From Lutjanus erythropterus (Eukaryota > Chordata > Actinopteri > Lutjaniformes > Lutjanidae): 64,000 nucleotides of DNA. The stretch is taken from positions 1,496,646-1,560,645 of the forward strand of contig CM034597.1 of assembly GCA_020091685.1 (NCBI GenBank), read 5' to 3'. The stretch's first letter is position 1. Every line of letters begins with the position of its first letter. Shown piece by piece: positions 56,201 to 64,000 of the stretch. The translations under genes and the position numbers were made by a program. The notes under the pieces are model-generated. The model had not been told where the DNA came from. It saw only the letters and a list, made by a program, of their open reading frames with translations, and did not search any database.

Positions 56201-56759
56201 ATGCCATTGTCAAAATATGTAAATAAAGACCATTTTAAGCTTTCTTTTGTTTTTCAAGTAATTTTCTTACGAGGACAAACAGCTTGAACAGCACAACATG
56301 AAACATTAAGACAGTAGGACAATTACCCAGCTCTACATTTCTGGCTAAGGTAGCAACTGAATCACCCGCTGGTGCTGTATATAATTATTGGGTGTAGTGT
56401 TCCTCATGTGGGTGTATTATGAAAAATCAGCTGACACTGAATAATAAATAAGCACCTGTAACAGCCCACTGGCGAACAACTCTTTATCCAAATTTGCTCT
56501 ATCCAGTAGTATTCACTATTGAGTAAACTACTGAGTGTCTATTAAACATTAGAAGTAAATATGTTAATGAGAGAGCAATTTTGGACGCAGCTTTGGTAAA
56601 AAGCATAACAAAAATGACAACAAAAAACCCTCCTGATTGGAAAATAACAGTCCAGTCTCACTCCCAACTCGTCAAATACCTACAAAATGCTACCACCTCG
56701 CTGCAACTCATATGGACGCTGATGGCATCCACTCAAATCAATGCACCAGACTTTCAAGT
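56201..56759. other. No gene recognised
   Basis: AT-rich unique sequence. Confidence 0.4.
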
Positions 56760-56835
56760 GATTTCAGTGTAAACCCAAACATGGTTTTAACCTAAACCTA
56801 ACCAAGTACATTTTTGTGCCTTAATCTCATCGCAT
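56760..56835 (-). repeat. Family F fragment, copy 3
   Basis: AACCCAAACATGGTTTTAAC and CTAAACCTAACCAAGTACAT are the complement of the family F core (GTTAGGTTTAG and TGGTTTGGGTTA). Confidence 0.6.
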
Positions 56836-56842
56836 ACGTTTT

Positions 56843-57198
56843 GGTGCAGAATCTAATAATCCAAGTCTCATAAAGTCCTGACCTACCATTTGTACACTGT
56901 CACACCACACACACCCTGTTCAGACAGTGTGCATGTTCATGTGACCGTGGCTCCAAGCTAAGGATCTTCAGGCTAAAAACATGGTGTAAATAACATTTTT
57001 AAAGTCAGCTTGGCATGTTGGGGCTTTAAGAGACTTGGATTACAGCAGACAAACAGTATGGAGGCATTTTATATTTTTTATTCTGTTGTTTTTTTAACAT
57101 TTGAATACTGGTCACCATTGTTCAATCAATAATTCTGTAATGCTGTTTTCCCATGAATAATGACTGAAATTTCATTTTTGGGTGAATTATCTCTTTAA
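56843..57198 (+). mobile_element. Family C copy, left-truncated
   Basis: Matches 35111-35560: TAATCCAAGTCTC, GCTCCAAGCTAAGGA, GTCAGCTTGGCATGTTGGGG, GAGACTTGGATTACA and GTATGGAGGCATTTTAT (this middle part reads in the opposite arrangement in copy 1). It ends in GGGTGAATTATCTCTTTAA at 57198. The left terminal repeat is missing. Confidence 0.65.
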
Positions 57199-58135
57199 AG
57201 GCTGTTTCACAACATTAACCATGTGTTATAAACTGCTTTCTGACCATGTCAGATACTGCAGTCAAAGGTTACCTTCTGTCTCAGTATCAGAAATGGAGGG
57301 GCAGTGACATTTGTTTGGTATGTGACAAGTTGATGACAGTGGGTTGAAAATGTACATATTTTCATAGGTTTTCTGCAATAAACTTTAAGTCCAAGCCAGA
57401 GCCTGAGACAGAAACCTGTGGTGACATGATTAGGAGTATTTCCTCACACTTAGCAAAGCTCCAGGGCCACAAAATATAATATGCCATTGTTTTCATAGGC
57501 TGAGTAGTGCTCCTATTTAATACTATGAGTTTAAAATATAATAAATTTAAATGTGTTTAGGTCTCTGTAAAGCCACTAAGCCCTACAAGACACTTCCTAC
57601 ATTAATTCCCTAAAAATATTATAGTAGTATTATAAAGGGCTTAAAGTGATAAACTAATTGAACGTAGTGCTCTGGAAAAATGTTAATTCATTCAAGCTTG
57701 TTTTGAGTCTAATGTGGAATTTAATCCATTATGTGATGGAAGGATTTGCACCACAGTCATCTTTGTCTGCTATCATGCCGCACTGTGAGTTAGTATTTTA
57801 AGTTCAAATTTTAATTATAGTGGCTATCCTAATAACCTTTGTTCTATGTAATATGTGGAGTCCTCATATGGGTTTTACAAGCTTGACCTGACATGTCAGC
57901 ATAGCTGCTTAATGAAATTTGCATATACTCTATGTATATGCAATCAGCCAATCAGGATTAGCTGATCCTTTTCTCTAAGGGCTAACTATAAAAAAAGCAC
58001 TTCTCTGACCTCATTTCTGCATCTTCCAGAGGTCAATCCCATGACCCCTTCAGTACTTCCTCCTTTCATTTCCTCTCTCTTCATTTAGTGTGACCTAGGA
58101 AGTCATTTTTGCCTCCATTTTACCTGTTGTCCCAG
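57199..58135. other. No gene recognised; octamer palindrome
   Basis: TTGCATATAC (57919-57928) and its exact complement (57934-57943) flank a 5-nt loop. ATTTGCAT (57918-57925) is an octamer (POU) motif. The rest is unique. Confidence 0.4.
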
Positions 58136-58384
58136 TTAAAAGCAAATTTCAGCCAACGAAGTGGAGTGGATTATTATGTGAATATGTGGAGGGTTGATAT
58201 TTGGTGTCTTGACTCTGGCTTCATCACTTCCTACAAGGAAACACCGAGCTCAGCACAGCACAGAGTCGGGAGTGATGATACCATCTCCCCTGTTGGGGAA
58301 ATTGACTCAGAGGATTCAGGTGGATGGGGTGGAGGTGGGCTTATGAAATTCCACAGAAGCAGCACGTGTCAGCATAGTTTTCAG
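58136..58384 (+). other. Candidate coding exon (83 codons), unknown product
   Basis: The acceptor-like pyrimidine-rich CCATTTTACCTGTTGTCCCAG ends at 58135 and a strong donor, CAG-GTGAGC, begins at 58385. The interval is 249 bp and one frame is open throughout, with acidic/Gly-rich sequence (GEIDSEDSGGWGGGG). The other frames have stops. I recognise no domain. Chance remains possible. Confidence 0.22.
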
Positions 58385-58576
58385 GTGAGCGGTGTGGCAG
58401 CAGGCACTGATGGCTTAACTTCTATGATGCATTGATTAGACTACGTCATGTGAATGAACTTAAGCTGATTACCTGAACTACATTACAGGCTTTGCTTCAT
58501 TAGACACCATTCAAGTCTCTAGTTTGAGGAAACACAACACAACCCTTTCAGGAACTAGATTCCAATTTCACACTTA

Positions 58577-59355
58577 TTAGGGGCCCAAGCAGCATCGCTC
58601 ACTGCAGACCACAATTGTTTTCGTTCTGATCACTCTCTTTTTTCTTTCTTTCTTTTTCCCTTCTCCTCATTTTTCTCTGCTAAAAGTGGTCATGCAGCAA
58701 AAACTGTAATATGTATCACCAAAATTGTCAGGCAACAAAAATGACACTCATTGACCTCAAGGTGGTGTTATAACAAACAGGTTTATGTTTTTTCAATTAT
58801 CTTGGAAATGTTTAGTGTAGACTAAACATTCTTTCACTATTCCAACTGTTCAATTAATCTGCTTTAAAAATGTCAACTTTTCTGACTTTTTTCTCAATTT
58901 TATCAAAAACCTATTTTCGCAAACTCAAAACACAAAGCTAACATGTTAAAGCGCATTGTGTTTCACCCCTAGGGGGCGCCACATATGTGAAAAGGTTTTT
59001 TTTTATTTTTTTTTTTAACATCATATCAATGCAGTACTTTATTAATTGTCTGCAGTACTAAGTTAATGTTTAGTGTCAGCTGATGTCAGGGACAGTTGTG
59101 TTGTCCTAATGGTCTAGGGGTGTAAAGATATGCACTGTAACTGAAAGGTCTCAAGTTCTGGTAGTAGCAGGTGGATTGTGAATTCCTCCACTGCTGATAT
59201 TATATGGTCAGGTTTATGTACAATGACACGCACTGACATCAGCTTTTCGCAATTATCTCAAAAACAGCATTGAGGCAAAATTTTTCAGAATTTTAATCTT
59301 TCAAGTCATCAGTGTCTGGTCTGGTCTTTTGCAGCCTGCTTGGACCCTGTTAAAA
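58577..59355. mobile_element. TIR-bounded dispersed repeat, family V
   Basis: The left edge AGGGGCCCAAGCAGCATCGC and the right edge, inverted, CAGGGTCCAAGCAGGCTGCA are imperfect inverted repeats. The interior has TCACCCCTAGGGGGCGCCAC and ACTCATTGACCTCAAGGTGG. From memory the GGGGCC.AAGCA type is frequent in fish. No transposase and no clear target duplication. Confidence 0.6.
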
Positions 59356-59535
59356 CCTGGTTGCAGGTCTTGTTATTATTTGTTTTGTTTGGGAGGGATG
59401 AACTTCAAGTTTATTGATGACATCTACTTCTTCCTGTCACAGGCAATTTTTCTACATTGCTTTTGACAAAACAATATATCAAAAGTGTGTAATGTGATGC
59501 CAAGCAAATAAAACCTGCAATACTTATGTTTCTTA

Positions 59536-59740
59536 GAGCTTGTTAACACCTGGTATTAACATGTGTCTGTAGTGACTTGATCACAGTGGACAGAGCTAAA
59601 TATGTGTAAATGAAAACCAACACACATTGTGATCTGATCACTTGAACCACTTACCAAGGTGGTCTAGGACACATTTGACCACATATCTTTTGTGGTGTAA
59701 ATGCAAGTGCTTGGGCCACATGCAGTGCTGTCTAAAGAAC
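59536..59740 (+). repeat. Dispersed repeat family W
   Basis: GTTAACACCTGGTATTAACA, GTGACTTGATCACAGTGGAC, CAAGGTGGTCTAGGACACAT and TTTTGTGGTGTAAATGCAAG follow a fish repeat known from memory. Confidence 0.6.
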
Positions 59741-62700
59741 AGCAACAGACAAAATGGTTTCTTCCTGATAAACAAACAGCTTTACATGTTGTTCAAGTAA
59801 CTGCTAATTGCAGCCACAATTAGCTAGTTACCTCAGTTAGCCATGCAACTAACAGTCCTATCAGTAGCTGAATCTACCCCAGCTGAGAGCTCAGAGCACC
59901 GGGGAGGGTGTTGCAGAGGAGCTTTAGACTGCTGGGAGGAGGAGGTTTAATTTAACCAATAAAGCTTTATGTAAGCTTTAAAGCTAATAGGACAACAAGC
60001 TGTACAGCTAACTAATGGGAGCTACAGCTGGCAGCTAGCTGGACATCAGAGGGAAAACCAGAAAACATTTCTCTATAAAAATATCTGAACATCCACTGTG
60101 TGGCCCAAGATGAGTGTCAGTTCCTATAGAGGATGAGGCCTGTGTGAAATGGACTGATACAACAATCCAATAAAGTAGCAAAAGTGACATGCACTGTAAA
60201 GACCATGTATTATTATGTCTCCTCTCATTCATCCTGATCTTCACTCTAGTTCTAACATCTGTTCAATAAAAATAAAATGACCAATTTTACCCACTTTCAA
60301 CCCTTTTCTTCATGGCCTGAATGTGTCCATGTGTTGCTTCTGTTGTCTGTAAACAATAGGCATTCACACACATAAACACATATGCACTTAAGTCATTTCT
60401 TCTGTAGAAAGGGGTTATCTCCTCACCACATCTCCTCACGCCATAAACAGCCTGTGTTGTTTCAGAAATACGCTCCGCAACAGGAGTGGCACTAAAGAAC
60501 ACTTAAGGTGGCCACTTTTCCAGACAGCACAGTGGGGAGATAACAAAGGCAGCTGCAGGAGTCAATAAAGAGGCCAGGAATAGCAGGAGGATATCGCTGA
60601 GAGAGGTAAACAACCCTGAAGAGAAAAATTCGAAGAAAGGGGGATTTTTTTTTCTTCTTTTCTTTATTTCTTTTTTTTTAAATCTTGTCTGGCATAGCTT
60701 CTAAAGGATTTGTTCAGTTTGTGGGTTAATTCAAATTCTCAACAGTACTTTTCAAACCTCTTTGTATACAACACATTCATCCCTGAACTGACCCTAAATA
60801 TCAGCCCTGGGCTTTTCTTCTGCATTTTTTAAACAATGTATGCTCAATAATACATCTACCTCCCTAAAGAAAATTTCAGTTCTTTAAACCTGGATTTTTG
60901 ACAGTTTAGCCATCATTCATATGGATTATAATAACATGCAGTCCATCAGTCCAATAATAAAGTGTCCAGCAGGAGCAGTCAGACCCTTCTTTGAAGTGAC
61001 TGACCTTTTTACTTTTATCTAAATATAATTTCATGTAACTAAGAGTACTTTTATTTAAGTATAGTATTACTCTTTCCATCCAAGGGCAGTTACTTTTTTG
61101 TTTATTTATTTGTATTAATAATAATGGCCTCATCATATATCATCTCAATAGTACTGATGGTATTAAATAACATCAACAACAGGTTTGAGGATGTGCATTA
61201 GTCTAGAGTTAGTTTGTACATATTTTTTTTTTGTAAATCCCCTGATAAAAAGGTGATATTGGGCAGAATTCTTCTGTAATTCACAGTCACCTTCTCAAGC
61301 TGTTCCCCTGAACTTTAGAGGGTGAAAAAGAGTCTAAACTCTACACTACACTAAACAAATCTCTCTTAGGCAGAAGAGAAGGTCTGACCATTTCTGAGCC
61401 AGTGTAAGCATCATTCAGTCACCCATCCTCCTGTCAGAAGTCTTGTTACAGAGTCAGAGTGGACAGCCATGTGTGAAATGATTATCATGACAAACAAAGT
61501 GATTATATTCATCTGCACTCATGTCTCTCTGTGCTTTTTATTACCTCATGTTATTGCAAATCCAATACTTTTGTCTGTGTTGGTATCCGTGGATGAAGAC
61601 TTCACTTTTCTGTGAATTGGCTGGTCAGCAGAATGCTCACACACTCTGATCTGATCCTCTGACACCTTAACTGAAGGCAGGCATCAGACTGTCACGTCAA
61701 ATCACACATCTAAGTCCTCATTGACTCTATTTGAATATGCATTTCTGAGACAGAAGGTGATTAAATGTTTACCTGACTTCATCAATATTTTAATCATGAT
61801 CAGAATATTACACATTTTTCAGATGTCGTAAGTGCTCCCTCTGTCCATCTCTGTCTCAGTGCTGCAACTGTGGAGAGGACCTCTCTCACTCTGTCTGATC
61901 CGGGCTATATACATTTGAGATGATTGGATCTTCAGCCAATAAAAAACTAGATTATTTTTATCATGAAATCTGCAACTATTTTATGCCTCCTATTTCCTCA
62001 CTTTGAGAAAACAAAGTGTCAGAGGATCACTCCTGTTCGCTCCTGCAGCACACCTGTGTTTAATCAAACCACATTCAGGACAGGAAGTTAGGATCAGCCA
62101 GCAGCAAAATGCTGGTAAAATATGAAAGTGACTAGAAGATTGCAGACACAAAACGATGATGATGATGAAGGTGAATTTGAACATTTATCTGTCAGTGACA
62201 CCGATCAGTTAGTTACCTTGCAAGGCAGCTGTATTCGTGAGATCACAAGATCATGAGATCATGAGATCATGCAAGAATGGATCTTGGCAGCCTTCAAGTT
62301 ATCTGTGTGTCTGCACCAAAAGTGGTACAGCCAATCAGCATCCTCAGAGGAACTACTGGTAACAATGGGCATGGTTCAGTGTAACAAACCATCCAGTGTG
62401 TCAGGTTAACCAATCAGTTGTTTGCTCCAGATCAAACTGGAGACGTGACCGCTCAAGCACAAGGTGAGCGAGTGCTTGCTTTATATTGTGATATTTAGCT
62501 GTTTCCTTCTAGAAATGACATACAATATAGCCCGACAGCTTGCTATCAGCGAGTAGCATTTACATTGATAAACAGCTCCCTGCTGATCTCCCTCCCACCT
62601 GACACCTTATCTAGATTTGTTTTGTTCAGAAAATAAGGTATTGTGTAAATAACTCCTCATCTCAACTTCAAAACGAGGCATGTAACAAAAGTTCTGCTCA

Positions 62701-63540
62701 AAACAGCATTAGCCAGGCAGTGTATATTAGCACTGAATTTAGACATTGGATATAAATGACATGTGGAATCATACAGCGTGAACATATCCTGGGATACTGG
62801 GCTGTTGAACTATCATATTTACAAGTGCCAATAATCTGGCTTTATGATGAGCCACATGTTGCAGGGTAAGAGGGCCACAGCTGGTGAGAGACATGGAGAG
62901 AGACTGTCATTTACATGCTTAAACCCCCCTGCTAATTAGATTATAGCACAACATGTCGTGCCTGCCATTATGATGGATGGGAAATATTTTCTCCTTAAAA
63001 CCATAATAAACACCTCTTCAGTCAAATCCTGTCTATGACTGTACTCATGTTTTTAGCTGGTCAAATAAATATTTAACACATTAAAAGGTTGGCAAAAAAG
63101 GGTGTTAATGTTATGCAACAATAATGTAGGTGATGCATATTTATTTAATGAACCAAAATATATCAGTCTGGATTTCAATCGTCTAAGTCTCACTTCCATT
63201 TATAGCATAAAAATATAAATAAAGGATGCAGGGAGGGTGTTTTTTTCAGTTACAAAGGCCTCTGAAAAAGTGTTCCACCTGTCCCTGGTCTTTTCACTGT
63301 GTATTTTCTTTGTCTCTGTCACTCTGTGTGCCTCTCTCCCCGCTGTGGGAAATATGTGGTGGAGATGCCTCTCTTGTTGTCGTGCCGTCCTGCTCGCTAA
63401 CAAAGCATTGGTTTGAATGGGCTGACAGGTCGTGAAAATTTCATCAGCATGAGAAATGTCTGTTTTCCCCTCAACTTTCTGTTTACTGCTATCAATAATT
63501 TGTGAACAACAAACAGCAGATGTCTCACCCCCTAACAAAG
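59741..63540. other. Unique sequence, no gene recognised
   Basis: Includes T/C-rich 60645-60680, family I-like GTACTTTTATTTAAGTA near 61046-61063, and a compact stretch at 62290-62480 (GGTACAGCCAATCAGCATCC) that may be a further dispersed repeat. No splice-bounded coding frame was recognised. Confidence 0.4.
62238..62272. repeat. Short 8-bp tandem repeat
   Basis: Three to four GATCATGA-type units. Confidence 0.8.
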
Positions 63541-63658
63541 GCTCTGTGTGTGTCAGTGTGTGCCTCAGTTTGCTTGTGTGTGTGGGCCTGTGTTCATGTG
63601 TTTGAGCAAAAGTGTGTGTCTGTGTAATGTGTGTGTGCATGTGTGCATGTGTGTGTGC

Positions 63659-63693
<35 letters not shown>
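63541..63693. repeat. GT-rich microsatellite region
   Basis: Imperfect GT/GTGC repeats pass into about 16 uninterrupted GT units at 63662-63692. The 198-codon minus-strand open frame across it is a poly-Thr-His artefact. Confidence 0.93.
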
Positions 63694-63695
<2 letters not shown>

Positions 63696-64000
63696 AAACA
63701 GATGTTCCTCACTCCTAGAAGCAGACAAGGATGGACTTTGAACACTGGAGCTAACTGAGAATTAATCAATCTATTACCATGGAGACTGAAGGACAAAGAC
63801 CACAGTGCCGACTCAGTAACAAATTATTGTCAAGGTATCAGTAACTGTATTACGGGCAAACAGTGTTGGTGACCCTAAACAAACAAAGATTTTGGCCCCA
63901 AAATCATCACACACTCTTCATAACTGAACAAACACACACTTTCCTTGTTAGCTACATTAGCCTACCTACCAATGGTTTCTTGCAACACCCAAAGCTAGGG
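63694..64000. other. No gene recognised
   Basis: Unique AT-rich sequence to the window edge. Confidence 0.4.

Noticed and set aside
63200..63796. 198-codon minus-strand open frame, the longest in the window
   Set aside because: Its core is Thr-His repeats from the GT microsatellite and the rest has no domain or splice support.

Overview
The window looks like euchromatic, non-genic DNA of a teleost fish, most likely a spiny-rayed (percomorph) species. The basis is AT-rich sequence, many long CA/GT microsatellites, short decayed class II transposons of hAT, piggyBac and Tc1 type, a 5S-rRNA-derived SINE, a tRNA-derived SINE, and several dispersed repeats I recognise from memory as common in teleost genomes. 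I see no intact protein-coding gene, no functional RNA gene and no CRISPR or prokaryotic feature. The long open frames are explained by microsatellites, minisatellites, transposon remnants or chance. The window could be intergenic or lie inside a large intron.

Layout. 1-6 kb: microsatellites, a retroelement tail inserted in a DNA-transposon relic (1.9-2.1 kb), a degenerate minisatellite (2.9-3.2 kb), and a 5S-derived SINE (4.0-4.5 kb). 6-16 kb: sparse repeats, a long GT tract (7.8 kb), a candidate exon (12.0 kb), a repeat nest with a piggyBac-like MITE at 13.4-13.8 kb, and a tRNA-derived SINE (15.5 kb). 16-31 kb: mostly unique sequence with isolated repeats and hairpins. 31-36 kb: a dead Tc1-like transposase end, a foldback element, a 61-bp CA tract, and a CA/CG Z-DNA-type tract. 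37-43 kb: two complete but defective hAT elements with perfect 8-bp target-site duplications, and a 42-bp minisatellite split by a TIR element. 44-48 kb: dense TIR elements, including a hAT-type element that has lost its right tip. 48-64 kb: unique sequence alternating with repeats, a second candidate exon (58.1-58.4 kb), and a terminal GT-rich tract.

Families are given window-local letters (A, B, C and so on) so that copies can be cross-referenced. Family names beyond superfamily are not assigned because no database search was possible. The best-supported results are insertion structures readable directly from the sequence: target-site duplications, TIRs and nested order. Candidate exons and candidate conserved non-coding stretches are weak inferences and are marked as such.
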